The notes under the pieces: generated by a model
What the model was told of the DNA's origin: nothing
The model's input: the letters and a program-made list of their open reading frames with translations, nothing else
Database searches by the model: none
Made by a program: the position numbers and the translations under genes
From: Sphingorhabdus sp. M41
GTDB lineage: Bacteria; Pseudomonadota; Alphaproteobacteria; Sphingomonadales; Sphingomonadaceae
DNA: 64,000 nt
NCBI RefSeq assembly: GCF_001586275.1
Contig: NZ_CP014545.1
Span: forward strand, 1,266,501 to 1,330,500
Direction: 5' to 3'
Shown: piece after piece, positions 37,998 through 48,311 of the stretch
How the letters are laid out: every line of letters begins with the position of its first letter
Position numbering within the stretch: the first letter of the stretch is position 1

Positions 37998-39182
37998 TTA
38001 TATCCCAACATAGGGCACCATCTCACCAACATCAGACGCTGCCGCATGAGCTGGCCGACATAGCAGTGCATTCGCCGCCGCCAAGACCGAAAGCTTAGCG
38101 CTGTCCTGGCTGTTGAAGGGCGTGATCCCGGCCTGGTCGACCTTCGCCCGCAGAAACTGGGCGCGGGGACCGTTGGCGGGGAGGGCTTCGCGGGTCGGGG
38201 CGCTCTGATAGTCGGGCAGATAGCGGGCGGCTCCGGCCATGAAGCGGATCAGCGGCAGCAGGAACAGGGTGGCCGCGACAAAGGCGGAGGCGGGATTGCC
38301 GGGGAGCGCCAATATCACCGTCTTGCCGAGCTTTCCGGCCATCACCGGCTTGCCCGGTTTCATCGCGATCTTGTAGAAATCGATTGCGGCGCCGAGCTTG
38401 CGGAAGGCGGGGCCGACCAGATCATGATCGCCGACCGATGCGCCGCCGATGGTGACGATGATATCGCAGTCTTTTGCGCTGTCCAGCGTCTGGCACAATA
38501 TGTCCATATCGTCGGGAATGCGGCTCAGGCTGCGGGTTTCGGCGGTCAGGCCGCAGAGCATGGCTGACAGCATGACGTCATTGCTGGCGGGTATCTGGTG
38601 GGGCAGGGTGTCGCTGCCCGGCGCGACCAGTTCGTCGCCGGTCGAGACCACCGCCACGCGGGGCTGTGTGCCGACCGACAGTTCGCCATAGCCGGCGATA
38701 ACCGCTTCGCCGAGCGCCGCCGCATTGAGCAGGCTGCCTGCGGGTAATCCGACGCTTCCTTGCTTGAAATCGCCGCCCTGATGCCGGATATGCCGGCCCT
38801 TCTCGGGTGAGGGTTCTGCTGTCAGTCGGATGGTGGCGCCGTCCGCTTCGACATTTTCCTGCATGACCACGGTATCGGCGCCTTCGGGCAGCAGGGCGCC
38901 GGTGAAAATGCGGGCGGTTTCTCCCGGTCGCAGCGCGCGGCAGGGCGGGCTTCCGGCGGGACATTCGCCGATCAGGGTCCACGGGCCGTTCCGGTCCTCG
39001 AAACGGATCGCATAGCCGTCCATCGCCGACATATCGGCCGCCGGCTGCTCGCGTCTGGCGATCAGGTCTCCGGCGAGATAGCGGCCGAGCGCATCATGGA
39101 CGGAAAGCGTTTCGGCGGGCAGGCGGGACGCCAGCGCGATCAGTCGCTGCTGGGCTTCGTCCAGAGGCAGCAAGCTGCTCAT
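37998..39182 (-). CDS. moeA: Molybdopterin molybdenumtransferase
   Basis: 394 residues. Inserts molybdate into adenylated molybdopterin. Motifs: [12 protein letters not shown] near residue 50, [55 protein letters not shown] and [25 protein letters not shown]. It overlaps moaC by four bases and is the last gene of the trpG-trpD-trpC-moaC-moeA run. Confidence 0.95.
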   Translation of the reverse strand: MSSLLPLDEAQQRLIALASRLPAETLSVHDALGRYLAGDLIARREQPAADMSAMDGYAIRFEDRNGPWTLIGECPAGSPPCRALRPGETARIFTGALLPEGADTVVMQENVEADGATIRLTAEPSPEKGRHIRHQGGDFKQGSVGLPAGSLLNAAALGEAVIAGYGELSVGTQPRVAVVSTGDELVAPGSDTLPHQIPASNDVMLSAMLCGLTAETRSLSRIPDDMDILCQTLDSAKDCDIIVTIGGASVGDHDLVGPAFRKLGAAIDFYKIAMKPGKPVMAGKLGKTVILALPGNPASAFVAATLFLLPLIRFMAGAARYLPDYQSAPTREALPANGPRAQFLRAKVDQAGITPFNSQDSAKLSVLAAANALLCRPAHAAASDVGEMVPYVGI

Positions 39183-39649
39183 TCCGCGACCCAGTCTCCT
39201 GACTTGCCGCCGCTTTTCGAGAGCAGCCGGATGTCGCTGATCACCATATCCTTCTGCATCGCCTTGGACATGTCATAGATTGTGAGAAGTGCGACCGAAC
39301 AGGCTGTTAAGGCTTCCATTTCCACGCCGGTCTTGCCGGTGAGGCGGGCCATGGACGACACCTGGATACCATCATCGAGAAAGGTGAAATCGACCGCCAC
39401 TTTGGTCAGCGCCAGCGGGTGGCACAAGGGGATGAGATCGCTGGTCTTCTTCGCCGCCATGATCCCGGCAATGCGAGCGGTCGCCAACACATCGCCCTTC
39501 TTCATGGCGTTCGCTTTTATAGCTTCCAAGACTTCCAGTTTCATCGCGATCCGGCCCTCGGCATGGGCCTCGCGGACCGTGTCGGCCTTGCCGCCAACAT
39601 CAACCATATGGGCCGCGCCGTCGCCGTCGATATGGGTCAATTTGCTCAT
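39179..39649 (-). CDS. moaC: Cyclic pyranopterin monophosphate synthase
   Basis: 156 residues, usual length. Second enzyme of the first step of molybdenum-cofactor synthesis. Motifs: [36 protein letters not shown], and [17 protein letters not shown]. Four-base overlaps with trpC upstream and moeA downstream tie molybdenum-cofactor genes to the tryptophan genes. Confidence 0.97.
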   Translation of the reverse strand: MSKLTHIDGDGAAHMVDVGGKADTVREAHAEGRIAMKLEVLEAIKANAMKKGDVLATARIAGIMAAKKTSDLIPLCHPLALTKVAVDFTFLDDGIQVSSMARLTGKTGVEMEALTACSVALLTIYDMSKAMQKDMVISDIRLLSKSGGKSGDWVAE

Positions 39650-40437
39650 TGGGTTCCTGTCAGCAGTTCGCGGGTTGCGGCCTCCACATTATCCTGTCGC
39701 ATCAAAGATTCACCTACCAAAAAGGCGCGGGCTCCGGATTGGGAGAGGCGCTGGCAGTCTTCATGGCTGAAGATACCGCTTTCCGACACCATAATCCGGT
39801 CGTCGGGCACCAGCTTCGCCAGCCGTTCGGTCTGGTCGAGGCTGGTCTCGAACGTCTTCAAATTGCGGTTGTTGATGCCGAGCAGCGGCGATTGCAGCTT
39901 CAGCGCCCGTTCCAGCTCCGCTTCGTCATGCACCTCGATCAGCGCGTCCATGCCGAGCGCCAGGGCTTCCGCTTCGATCTCAGCCGCCAGAGCGTCATCG
40001 AGCACCGCCATGATGATCAGGATCGCATCGGCGCCCAGCGCCCGCGATTCGGCGACCTGCCAGGGATCGACCATGAAATCCTTGCGCAGGCAGGGCAGGT
40101 CGACCGCAGCGCGCGCAGCCACCAGATATTCGTCCGCGCCCTGAAAATAGGGCTGGTCGGTCAGAACCGACAGGCAGGCAGCTCCACCAGCCTGATAGGC
40201 GCGGGCGTGAGCAGGGGGATCGAAATCCGCGCGGATCAGGCCCTTGGACGGGCTGGCTTTCTTGATCTCGGCGATCAGGGCGAAGCCGGTGGCTGATTTC
40301 TCCCGGATCGCCGCAGCAAAACCGCGCGGCGCGCTCTGACGGGCGATGTCATCGCTCAGCTTCGACGCCGGGACATCAGCCCTCCGTTGCCGGACATATT
40401 CCCGCGTTGTCGCGCAGATTTCTTCAAGCTTGTTCAT
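39646..40437 (-). CDS. trpC: Indole-3-glycerol phosphate synthase
   Basis: 263 residues. Closes the indole ring in tryptophan synthesis. Monofunctional TIM barrel: [15 protein letters not shown] near residue 50, [51 protein letters not shown] 40437 overlaps the trpD stop (ATGA); the ATG six codons upstream is less likely. Confidence 0.96.
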   Translation of the reverse strand: MNKLEEICATTREYVRQRRADVPASKLSDDIARQSAPRGFAAAIREKSATGFALIAEIKKASPSKGLIRADFDPPAHARAYQAGGAACLSVLTDQPYFQGADEYLVAARAAVDLPCLRKDFMVDPWQVAESRALGADAILIIMAVLDDALAAEIEAEALALGMDALIEVHDEAELERALKLQSPLLGINNRNLKTFETSLDQTERLAKLVPDDRIMVSESGIFSHEDCQRLSQSGARAFLVGESLMRQDNVEAATRELLTGTQ

Positions 40438-41420
40438 TGATTGGCGATCCAGCAATTGAGCATGGCGTTGGCAAGCCCCTTGTCGAGCGCCTCGGCGGCT
40501 TCCTCGACGCCTTCTTCCCAGCTGTCGACTTCGCCCGCGACCATCAGCGCGGCAGCGCTGTTGAGCAACACGGCATCGCGATAGGCGGATTTCTCGCCCT
40601 GCAGCAATGCCTTGAGCGCAGCGGCGTTATATTGCGCATCGCCGCCCTTAATCGCTTCCGCCGGATGGCGGGTCAGTCCCGCGTCTTCCGGGGTGATGCG
40701 GCTGATGGTGACGCGGCCGTCGCTGATCATGGCAACGCGGCTGGGACCGGAAATGCTGAGCTCGTCGAGTCCTTCTTCGCCGGACACGATCATCGCCTTG
40801 TCATAGCCCAGTTGCAGCGCCGCTTCGGCATAGGTCTCGACCAGATCGGGCGAGGCTACGCCGATCAGCTGGCGTTTGACCTTCGCGGGATTGCACAGGG
40901 GACCGAGCAGATTGAAGATCGTCCGGCGGCCGATGGCCTTGCGGATCGGTCCCAGCGGGCCGAGCGCCGGATGATGATTGGGCGCAAAGAAAAAGGCGAT
41001 GCCGATGTCGCGCAGGCTCTGCTCGCCATTGGCCGCCGCTTTCGCCAGATCGAGACCGAGCGCCTCCAGCGTATCCGCCGCACCCGATTTGCTCGATGCG
41101 GCGCGGTTGCCATGTTTCGCCATCGGAATTTCGCAGGCGGCTACCACCAGAGCGGTGGCGGTGGAAATGTTCAGGCTGTGGCTGCCATCGCCGCCGGTGC
41201 CGCAGACATCTATGGCATTGGCGGGCGCGTCGACGCCGATCATCCGCGCGCGCATTTCCTGCGCAGCAGCGGCAATCTCGGTAGCGGTTTCGCCCCGGTC
41301 GGCCAGCGCGACCAGAAAGGCGGTGATTTCCTCTGCCGAACAGGATCCGTCCAATATCGCGGAAAAGGCTTCGCGGGCCGCGGCTTCGGACAGGGCGCTC
41401 GCCGGGTCGGGCAGGGTCAT
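40434..41420 (-). CDS. trpD: Anthranilate phosphoribosyltransferase
   Basis: 328 residues. Transfers phosphoribose from PRPP to anthranilate. Motifs: [17 protein letters not shown] (PRPP loop), [44 protein letters not shown]. Overlaps trpG and trpC by four bases each. Confidence 0.96.
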   Translation of the reverse strand: MTLPDPASALSEAAAREAFSAILDGSCSAEEITAFLVALADRGETATEIAAAAQEMRARMIGVDAPANAIDVCGTGGDGSHSLNISTATALVVAACEIPMAKHGNRAASSKSGAADTLEALGLDLAKAAANGEQSLRDIGIAFFFAPNHHPALGPLGPIRKAIGRRTIFNLLGPLCNPAKVKRQLIGVASPDLVETYAEAALQLGYDKAMIVSGEEGLDELSISGPSRVAMISDGRVTISRITPEDAGLTRHPAEAIKGGDAQYNAAALKALLQGEKSAYRDAVLLNSAAALMVAGEVDSWEEGVEEAAEALDKGLANAMLNCWIANQ

Positions 41421-42001
41421 GCCCGTTCCTTCGCTTCGATCCCCGCGATCGCCATGAAATTGGCCAGCAGCGCGTGGCCATGTTCGGTGGCGATGCTCTC
41501 GGGATGGAATTGCACGCCGTGGATCGGCAGACTTTCGTGGCGGAAACCCATGACCGAACCATCGTCGGCGGTCGCGTTGACCGGCAGGCAGGCGGGAATA
41601 TCCTCGACGATCAGCGAGTGATAGCGGGTCGCGGTATAAGGCGAGGGCAGGCCGGCAAAGACGCCGCTGCTGTCATGGGTGACCGGCGATGTCTTGCCGT
41701 GCATCAGCCCGCCGCGCACCACCTTGCCGCCGAAATGCTGGCCGATGCTCTGGTGGCCGAGACACACGCCGAGCAACGGCTTGCCCGCATCGGCGCAGGC
41801 TGCGACCAGATCGAGCGATATGCCCGCTTCATTGGGGGTGCAGGGACCCGGCGAAATCAGGAAGGCCTGCGCGCCGGTGGCGAGAGCTTCGCTGGCGGTC
41901 AGTGCATCATTGCGCTCGACGCGCACCTCGGCGCCCAGTTCCATCAGATAATGGACCAGGTTGAAGGTGAAGCTGTCATAATTGTCGATAACGAGGATCA
42001 T
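41417..42001 (-). CDS. trpG: Anthranilate synthase, glutamine amidotransferase component
   Basis: 194 residues. Supplies ammonia to TrpE. Class I glutamine amidotransferase: [18 protein letters not shown] at the N-terminus, [13 protein letters not shown], the catalytic Cys in [17 protein letters not shown], and the His-Glu pair in [19 protein letters not shown] 42001 is used; the longer frame to 42187 runs antisense into the neighbouring gene. Separated from trpE by about 1.66 kb. Confidence 0.96.
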   Translation of the reverse strand: MILVIDNYDSFTFNLVHYLMELGAEVRVERNDALTASEALATGAQAFLISPGPCTPNEAGISLDLVAACADAGKPLLGVCLGHQSIGQHFGGKVVRGGLMHGKTSPVTHDSSGVFAGLPSPYTATRYHSLIVEDIPACLPVNATADDGSVMGFRHESLPIHGVQFHPESIATEHGHALLANFMAIAGIEAKERA

Positions 42002-42089
42002 GCAAAGCTGCCTAATCGGAAATTCCGCTCTCGCCAAGCTTTGACGTGCGACCGAGTGCTGATAAAGCACCGAAAAGGGAGAATATTTC

Positions 42090-42392
42090 ATGGGCGAGCC
42101 CGTCACCGTCAACATTCCGCACAAACTGGGTCTGGCCGAAGCCAGGAACCGCATCGGCAGCGGCATCCACACGCTCAGCGATGTCATCCCGGGCGCCAGC
42201 CTGACCGACCATCACTGGGAAGGCGATCATCTCCACTTCACCCTGGAGGCCATCGGCCAGCGCATCATCAGCGACATGCATGTCCGTGAAGACGAGGTCT
42301 ACGCCGTTCTCGACCTGCCGCCGATGCTGGCGATGTTCGCCAACAAGATAAAGGCCAAGCTGCAGAAGGAAGCGCCGAAGATGCTGGAGTGA
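42090..42392 (+). CDS. Polyhydroxyalkanoic acid system family protein
   Basis: 100 residues. Resembles small proteins annotated as PHA granule/system family (polyhydroxyalkanoic acid synthesis associated): [16 protein letters not shown] at the N-terminus, [22 protein letters not shown], and a C-terminal helix [27 protein letters not shown] precedes the ATG. It lies between trpE and trpG on the opposite strand and is transcribed divergently from trpG. The assignment is by pattern only. Confidence 0.65.
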   Translation: MGEPVTVNIPHKLGLAEARNRIGSGIHTLSDVIPGASLTDHHWEGDHLHFTLEAIGQRIISDMHVREDEVYAVLDLPPMLAMFANKIKAKLQKEAPKMLE

Positions 42393-42608
42393 GTCTGGTT
42401 GGCTAAGAATAGGTTTAAGCCGTTAGTGTGCTGAAGCGCTGTTCGTCTTTGACGTCTGCTATTGGGTGGGGAGCGGTCATTCAAGATGAGCGATCCGTAT
42501 TACAGCTTCTGGGCCGGTAACGGACTATCCGCTCTTGGCGAACCACTCGGCAAAATGGACAGCCGTGGGCCGAGCGGAACTTAACCCGTTGTAAGGTGTT
42601 ACTTTCAC

Positions 42609-43388
42609 ATGACCTTACACCACACGCGCATAGGCCGCGGAAAACCACTTCTGCTTGTTCATGGACTGGGGGGAACTTACCGCTCTTGGGATACGATCTT
42701 GCCTGCGCTTGCCCAAGTGAGGGAGGTAATCGCCCTGGACCTGCCAGGGCACGGGCAGACACCCGAAGAGGCCGACAGTGGGACGTTTAACGGGCTGGCG
42801 CGCAGCTTGGACAATTGGCTCGGGGCTGAGAAACTCACAGGGATCGATATGGTTGGCAGCTCCATGGGCGCTCGCATGGTGCTCGAGATGGCGCGACGCG
42901 GCAAGGCCGGCGCGGTCGTCGCTCTGGATCCAGGTGGCTTCTGGCAAGGATGGGAGCGTAAGTTCTTCAGGACCACTATAACGGCATCGATTGCTCTGGT
43001 TCGGGCGCTGCGACCGGCGCTTCCTGCCATTACCGGAAATATCGCAGGTCGGAGCGCGCTCCTGGTCCAGCTTTCCGCAAGGCCGTGGGCGCTCGATCCC
43101 GCATTCGTCGCGCACGAACTAAGGTCATTGGCGGATACGCGTATCGTCAACTCGCTTGTGAAGGATCTCGCTACCGGCGCAAATCAGCAGGGTTCTGCGA
43201 ACACGCCTTCACCAGTTGTAATCGGCTGGGGACGCAAGGATCGGTTGTGTCTACCGCAGCAGGCGAACCGCGCGATGGCGGCCTTTCCTGGAGCAACGAT
43301 CCACTGGTTTGAGCGCAGCGGACACTTTCCTATGTGGGATCAGCCACAGGAGACGGTCAAGGTCATTCTGGAAGCAACCGATGACTAG
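42609..43388 (+). CDS. Alpha/beta hydrolase
   Basis: 259 residues. Alpha/beta-hydrolase fold with all catalytic parts: oxyanion-hole HGLGGTYRSW near residue 18, nucleophile Ser in MVGSSMGARM (about 83-88), an acidic residue in VIGWGRKDRLCLP, and His in SGHFPMWDQP near the end. The substrate is unknown; the family includes esterases, C-C hydrolases and dehalogenases. It sits between trpE and trpG on the other strand with sequence of different style on both sides, suggesting acquisition (inference). Confidence 0.85.
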   Translation: MTLHHTRIGRGKPLLLVHGLGGTYRSWDTILPALAQVREVIALDLPGHGQTPEEADSGTFNGLARSLDNWLGAEKLTGIDMVGSSMGARMVLEMARRGKAGAVVALDPGGFWQGWERKFFRTTITASIALVRALRPALPAITGNIAGRSALLVQLSARPWALDPAFVAHELRSLADTRIVNSLVKDLATGANQQGSANTPSPVVIGWGRKDRLCLPQQANRAMAAFPGATIHWFERSGHFPMWDQPQETVKVILEATDD

Positions 43389-43664
43389 TGTCATATTGAC
43401 GCTGCAATAGGCGGATTAGCAGCTCGAAGACTCCAATATGGGCTTACCCCGCATTGGCGCTTATTGGAGCGAAAGCCGCCGTCGCCTGCCACCTGAACGG
43501 GTGGCAGCTTTCAGGGTAATAAACAGGCGAGTCGAATGGCCGAAATTGGGGCGCGAAGCGGACATAAAATCGTGTTTCGGCGAATGTCTGATATTCGGAC
43601 GGTAGCCGACGGACAGGAACTGCACGCGCCATGCCCCTATTTGCGGCCATAGCGAACTTTTAAG

Positions 43665-45215
43665 CTATTGCCCGAAACCAACATCCCGCGCTCGCTTCAC
43701 CGCCTCTTTCGCCGCCGCCAGCAACGCCCCGGCCTTGGCCCGGCATTCGGCCAGCTCATAGGCGGGGTCGCTATCCGCCACGATCCCCGCGCCCGCCTGC
43801 ACATGCAGCGTGCCGTCCTTCACAATGCCGGTGCGCAGGACGATACAGCTGTCCATGCTGCCGTCGGGGGAGAAATAGCCGACGCCGCCGGCATAGGCGC
43901 CGCGGGTTTCGGGTTCGAGTTCGGCGATGATCTGGCAGGCGCGGACCTTTGGCGCGCCGCTGACCGTGCCGGCGGGGAAGCCGGCGAACAGGGCGTCGAG
44001 CGCATCCTTGTCCGGGGCCAGTTCGCCAACGACGTTGGAGACGATGTGCATGACATGGCTGTAGAACTCGACGGTATAGCTGTCGGTAACCTCGACGCTG
44101 TGCGCGGATGCCACCCGGCCAACATCATTGCGGCCAAGATCGAGCAGCATCAGATGTTCGGCGCGTTCCTTGGGGTCGGCGAGCAGGCTGTCCCGGTTCG
44201 CCTTGTCCTCGGCGGCATTCTTGCCGCGCGGGCGGGTGCCGGCGATCGGCCGGATGGTGACTTCGCCATCGCGCGCGCGGACCAGGATTTCCGGGCTCGA
44301 ACCGGTCAGGGCAAAGCCGGGCAGGTCGAGGAAGAACAGGAAAGGGGACGGATTGATCCGGCGGAGCGCGCGGTAGAGTTCGATCGGCGGCAGGGTGAAG
44401 GGCGTGGTGAAACGCTGGGCCAGCACCACCTGGAAGATATCACCGGCTTCGATATAGTCCTTGGCGCGCAGCACCATCTCGCCATATTTCTCGGCAGAGA
44501 TTTGCGGGGTGAATTCCGGGCCGTTCGGGCTGAGATTGTCGACGTTAGCCTCGTTGGTGGCTGAGACTTGTCCTTCGACAAGCTCAGGACGAACGGGGAG
44601 GGACAGTCCGCGCTGCGCCTCGTCCAGTCGTTGTTCCGCTGAAGCAATCTTGGCTTCGTTATCGCCGTCACTCTCGGGCCACACTGGTGCCACCACAAAC
44701 AATTCATCGGCCAGCCGGTCAAAGATCAGGATTACGGTGGGCCGCACAAACAGCATGTCGGGCAGGTCGAGCTCGGAATGCGGCGCGCGGGGGAGCTTCT
44801 CGACCAGCCCGATGGTTTCATAGCCGAAATAGCCAACCAAACAGGCGAGGGCGCGGGGCAGATCTTCCGGCACGTCCATCTGGCAGGCCTTGACCAGATT
44901 GCGCAAGGCCGAGAGGCTGTCGCCGCTTTCCGGGGCAAAGGCTTCGCGGTCCTGCAGCCATTTAGGGTTGATCGCGGCTTTTTCGCCATCAGCCCGGAAC
45001 ACCAGATCAGGCGCTAGCCCGATCATGCTGTGGCGTCCGCGCGTTTCCCCGCCTTCAACCGACTCGAGCAGATAGTCGCCGCGGCCTTCTTCCATCAACT
45101 TCAGGGCCGCTGACACCGGCGTTTCGGTGTCGGCAACCTGCCGTCGCCAGATCAGCGCCGGCTTGCCGCTGTCCAGTGCCGCGCGCGCCGCTTCAAGTCC
45201 GAAACTGCCCGCCAT
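43665..45215 (-). CDS. trpE: Anthranilate synthase component I with repeat-derived insert
   Basis: 516 residues. Converts chorismate to anthranilate with TrpG. The N-terminal domain includes the ESVEGGETRGRHSMIGLAP region for tryptophan feedback binding. The chorismate-binding domain has FQVVLAQRF, PSPFLFFLDLP, IAGTRPRGK, DLGRNDVGRVA, HIVSNVVGEL and GTVSGAPKVRA. The linker between the domains contains VRPELVEGQ (208-216), encoded by a copy of the repeat found in the nuo operon. It follows the PpiD-like gene by seven bases. Confidence 0.96.
   Translation of the reverse strand: MAGSFGLEAARAALDSGKPALIWRRQVADTETPVSAALKLMEEGRGDYLLESVEGGETRGRHSMIGLAPDLVFRADGEKAAINPKWLQDREAFAPESGDSLSALRNLVKACQMDVPEDLPRALACLVGYFGYETIGLVEKLPRAPHSELDLPDMLFVRPTVILIFDRLADELFVVAPVWPESDGDNEAKIASAEQRLDEAQRGLSLPVRPELVEGQVSATNEANVDNLSPNGPEFTPQISAEKYGEMVLRAKDYIEAGDIFQVVLAQRFTTPFTLPPIELYRALRRINPSPFLFFLDLPGFALTGSSPEILVRARDGEVTIRPIAGTRPRGKNAAEDKANRDSLLADPKERAEHLMLLDLGRNDVGRVASAHSVEVTDSYTVEFYSHVMHIVSNVVGELAPDKDALDALFAGFPAGTVSGAPKVRACQIIAELEPETRGAYAGGVGYFSPDGSMDSCIVLRTGIVKDGTLHVQAGAGIVADSDPAYELAECRAKAGALLAAAKEAVKRARDVGFGQ
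44571..44597 (-). repeat. RPELVEG-type repeat half-element inserted in trpE
   Basis: On the minus strand CCCGTTCGTCCTGAGCTTGT and the bases after it match the left arm of the repeats at 14977 and 15431. It is in frame and translated as VRPELVEG in the interdomain linker of TrpE (residues 208-215). Confidence 0.8.
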
Positions 45216-45222
45216 AGGTGGG

Positions 45223-47166
45223 TCAGTTTCCGCCGAGCAGCTGGTTTTTCAGCGCGGTGAGCGTTTTCTCGTTCCGTTCCACACCAATATCCGCCTTCAT
45301 CGCGTTGATGAACTGCGCGGTATATTCGTTACCGAACACCTGCTTGAACTGGGTCTTTGTCGCGTTCAGCAAATCTTCGCGTTTCGAGGCATCGCCACGA
45401 TTGAGCTTGTCGAGGGTAACCACGAACCAACCTTGATCGCGCGGCGCTGCCAGCGATTTGGCTGTGCCCTGCGCCATGCTGAACATCAGGCTGAGCGGCG
45501 CAGGAACCTGACCCTGCTGGCTTTGCCGGGCAAGGTCCGCTCTGGTCGAGCTGATCTTCTGGATGCCGGGCAATTTCACCCCGGCATCGACCACGGCCTT
45601 GGACAGGGATGTGCCACCACTGACCGCTTTGGCAATCTTGTCCGCGACGGCTTTCGCCTTCTTCGATCCCTGGTCGAGCATATAGTCGCGGGTCACCAGC
45701 TGCTCGATCTGTGCCAGCGGCGGCGGCGCGGATTCGGTGATTTCCGAGACATCGACAGCGGCATATTGCTGGCCGGGAATGATTTCGACCACCTGCGGAT
45801 CGGAATCTTCTTCCAATGCAAAAGCTATCGGCAATATCCGCTGCATTTCCGGGATTGGCCGGTAATTTTGGTCATTCGGGTTCTGGCCATTGGCGAGGAG
45901 AGCAGGAGTGGATTCAATTTTGAGCTGTTCCGCTTTGGCAATGTCGCCGAGCGTCGCTCCGTCAGCAAACTCGTCCTCCATGCGCACGGTCAATTCCGCC
46001 ATTGCCTCTTCGATCTTTTCGCGAGTCAGTTCGTTGACGATCTCGGTCCGGACCTGGTCGAGCGAGCGGGCAGGGGTCTGCTTGATATCCGTCACCTTGA
46101 TTATGTGCCAGCCAAGCGCACTTTGCGCCGGCCCGGCAATGGCGCCGGATCGAACCGCAAATGCGGCGTTGGCGACAGCCTGCGATGCGCTGCCGGCAAA
46201 GGCGGTCTTGCTGACCGATCCCACTTCGGCGGCAGACAGGCCGACTGACTGGGCAGCCTGTTCCAAAGTCGTGCCGCCATTGATCTTGGCGGCCAGTGCC
46301 TTTGCCGCTGCTTCTGTCGGCACAATGACCTGGTTGAGATTGCGGGTCTCGCTGGCAGAATAGCGGACCTTGTTGAGATTATAATAGCCGGCAATTTCTT
46401 TTTCGGTTGGCTTGATCTTGTCGTTGAACCGGGATTTTTCGAACAAAGCGTAGCGGATCGTCCGGCGTTCGGGAATCGTGTAGCGGGAGGCGTTCTTGGC
46501 ATAAAAGGCCTCAACAGCTGCCTTTGCCGGCTTGCTATTGTCAATGAACGCAACCGACGGAATGGTGGCGATCTGTCCTTCGCGGGATTCCAGCAACAGA
46601 GAGGCATAAGGTACGACCAGCTTTTGCGGAACCGCCGCCCCGAAACCTGCTGCGGTCAACAGCTGGTCAGCAAGCAGATTGCGCGTGAAATCATCGCGCA
46701 GTTGGGTTTCGTTTATACCCTGCTGCTGCAAGGCGCGCCGGAAATTTTCTTCGCTGAACTGACCATCTGCACCCTGAAAGGTCTGTATGCTGGCGATTTC
46801 GCCATCGACCAGCCGTTTGCCAGCGGCCATGCCATATTTGGTACCGAAATCGGCAATGGCAAAGCTGTTGATCAGCCGTTCCAATACATCGTCAAATCCA
46901 CCGCCGTTGATAAAGCTCTTGAGATCGAGGCCAGTATTCTCACGCTGTTCGCCGCGAAAGGCATTGTTGACCGACTGGCTGAGCTCCGCGCTGGTCAGTT
47001 TGCTGTCGCCAACTTTTGCAGCGGTGCCGGAGCCGGTGACCCCGCCGAATGTGCCGCTGCTCGACACGTCTGCCGTGGCGAAGGCAATGGCAATCAACCC
47101 GACAAAGCAGAAGGTCAGGAAAAGACCCAGCTTCGAGGAAAAAATACGGCGGAAAAAACTGATCAT
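45223..47166 (-). CDS. Peptidyl-prolyl isomerase / PpiD-like periplasmic chaperone
   Basis: 647 residues. One N-terminal membrane anchor (LGLFLTFCFVGLIAIAFA, about 14-31), then a SurA/PpiD-type N-terminal chaperone domain, a PpiC-like parvulin region around residues 260-380 (NQVIVPTEAAAKALAAKI and GPAQSALGWHIIKVTDI), and a second parvulin-like repeat toward the C-terminus. It probably assists folding of exported proteins at the inner membrane's outer face. It precedes trpE by seven bases, an arrangement seen in other sphingomonads. Confidence 0.88.
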   Translation of the reverse strand: MISFFRRIFSSKLGLFLTFCFVGLIAIAFATADVSSSGTFGGVTGSGTAAKVGDSKLTSAELSQSVNNAFRGEQRENTGLDLKSFINGGGFDDVLERLINSFAIADFGTKYGMAAGKRLVDGEIASIQTFQGADGQFSEENFRRALQQQGINETQLRDDFTRNLLADQLLTAAGFGAAVPQKLVVPYASLLLESREGQIATIPSVAFIDNSKPAKAAVEAFYAKNASRYTIPERRTIRYALFEKSRFNDKIKPTEKEIAGYYNLNKVRYSASETRNLNQVIVPTEAAAKALAAKINGGTTLEQAAQSVGLSAAEVGSVSKTAFAGSASQAVANAAFAVRSGAIAGPAQSALGWHIIKVTDIKQTPARSLDQVRTEIVNELTREKIEEAMAELTVRMEDEFADGATLGDIAKAEQLKIESTPALLANGQNPNDQNYRPIPEMQRILPIAFALEEDSDPQVVEIIPGQQYAAVDVSEITESAPPPLAQIEQLVTRDYMLDQGSKKAKAVADKIAKAVSGGTSLSKAVVDAGVKLPGIQKISSTRADLARQSQQGQVPAPLSLMFSMAQGTAKSLAAPRDQGWFVVTLDKLNRGDASKREDLLNATKTQFKQVFGNEYTAQFINAMKADIGVERNEKTLTALKNQLLGGN

Positions 47167-47319
47167 GAAAGATAGGTTCCATTGCGGGAGTTGGATTTGC
47201 GCCTGCTTTAGGCGGCTTGGCTTTGTGGTTCAAGCAAAAGACTGCGGAAGGAAATTGGCAAGCGCATGGATATTTGTTAGCGGGCGAGCATCAGGAAAAT
47301 AGAAAAGGCTGAGGGCATC

Positions 47320-48066
47320 ATGGCAAACCGCAAATATATTGTCGGCAACTGGAAAATGAACGGACTGCGCGCGCAGCTTTCGGACATAGCGGCCATTGCC
47401 GCGATCGCAGCCAATCATGAAGGCGCTGATGTAGGCATCTGTCCCCCGGCGACTTTGATTGGCCCGGCTGTGCAGGCCAACCCCGGCTTTGCCATTGGCG
47501 CGCAGGATTGCCATTTTGCCGAGAGCGGCGCGCATACCGGCTGTCTTTCCGCCGCCATGCTCAAGGAAGCAGGAGCAACCTATGCGATTCTCGGTCACAG
47601 CGAACGTCGCGCCGATCAGCAGGAAGGCGATTCCGAGGTAAAGGCCAAGGCGGAAGCGGTCCATGCGGCCGGTATGGGAGCGATTATCTGCGTGGGTGAA
47701 ACCGAAGAGGAGCGCGATGCCGGACAGGCGATAGACATTGTCACGATCCAGCTGGCCCGTTCCTTTCCCGCGCATGCCAGTGCAGATTGGCTGACTATTG
47801 CCTATGAACCGGTATGGGCGATCGGCACCGGCCGGGTTCCCGAAGCTAGCGATGTCGAAGAAATGCACGCCGCGATCCGGGCGAAGCTCGCAGAATTGAT
47901 GGGGCAGGGTAGCGACGCCGTGCGCATCCTCTATGGCGGATCGATGAACGGCGGCAATGCAGCCGAGTTGCTGGCGATTGCCAATGTCGATGGCGGACTC
48001 GTCGGCGGCGCAAGTCTGACAGCAGCGAAATTCGGTCCGATTATCGAGGCGGCTGCAGCAGCCTGA
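47320..48066 (+). CDS. tpiA: Triosephosphate isomerase
   Basis: 248 residues. Interconverts dihydroxyacetone phosphate and glyceraldehyde-3-phosphate. Motifs: YIVGNWKMNGL with catalytic Lys, AILGHSERRAD with catalytic His, ICVGETEEERDAG, IAYEPVWAIGTGR with catalytic Glu, LYGGSMNGGN, and GGLVGGASL for phosphate. Divergent from the PpiD-like gene. Confidence 0.97.
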   Translation: MANRKYIVGNWKMNGLRAQLSDIAAIAAIAANHEGADVGICPPATLIGPAVQANPGFAIGAQDCHFAESGAHTGCLSAAMLKEAGATYAILGHSERRADQQEGDSEVKAKAEAVHAAGMGAIICVGETEEERDAGQAIDIVTIQLARSFPAHASADWLTIAYEPVWAIGTGRVPEASDVEEMHAAIRAKLAELMGQGSDAVRILYGGSMNGGNAAELLAIANVDGGLVGGASLTAAKFGPIIEAAAAA

Positions 48067-48311
48067 ACAATCTCGATATGAAGGCCTATGTCCCGGTCTC
48101 GAAGAAAACGGATGGCCAATCCGTCCAGAATTTGATTTCCTTCATTTGTGAGATTCTATCTGGCAACATGTGTTCGCGGCTTTCCCTGGCCCGAAGTTTG
48201 ACAATCTTTGTCTGTTGCATGGGAGTGGATCATCGCTTGAACTCGGACGGGGCAATCGCTATGTGCGCTGCACGTCGGAGCGCTTGCTCGCTATATTAGT
48301 TCGGAAAACCC

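Noticed and set aside
43444-43650. 68-codon minus-strand ORF before the trpE 3' end
   Set aside because: It has no ribosome site or family, the sequence resembles intergenic repeat material, and composition is unlike the neighbouring genes.
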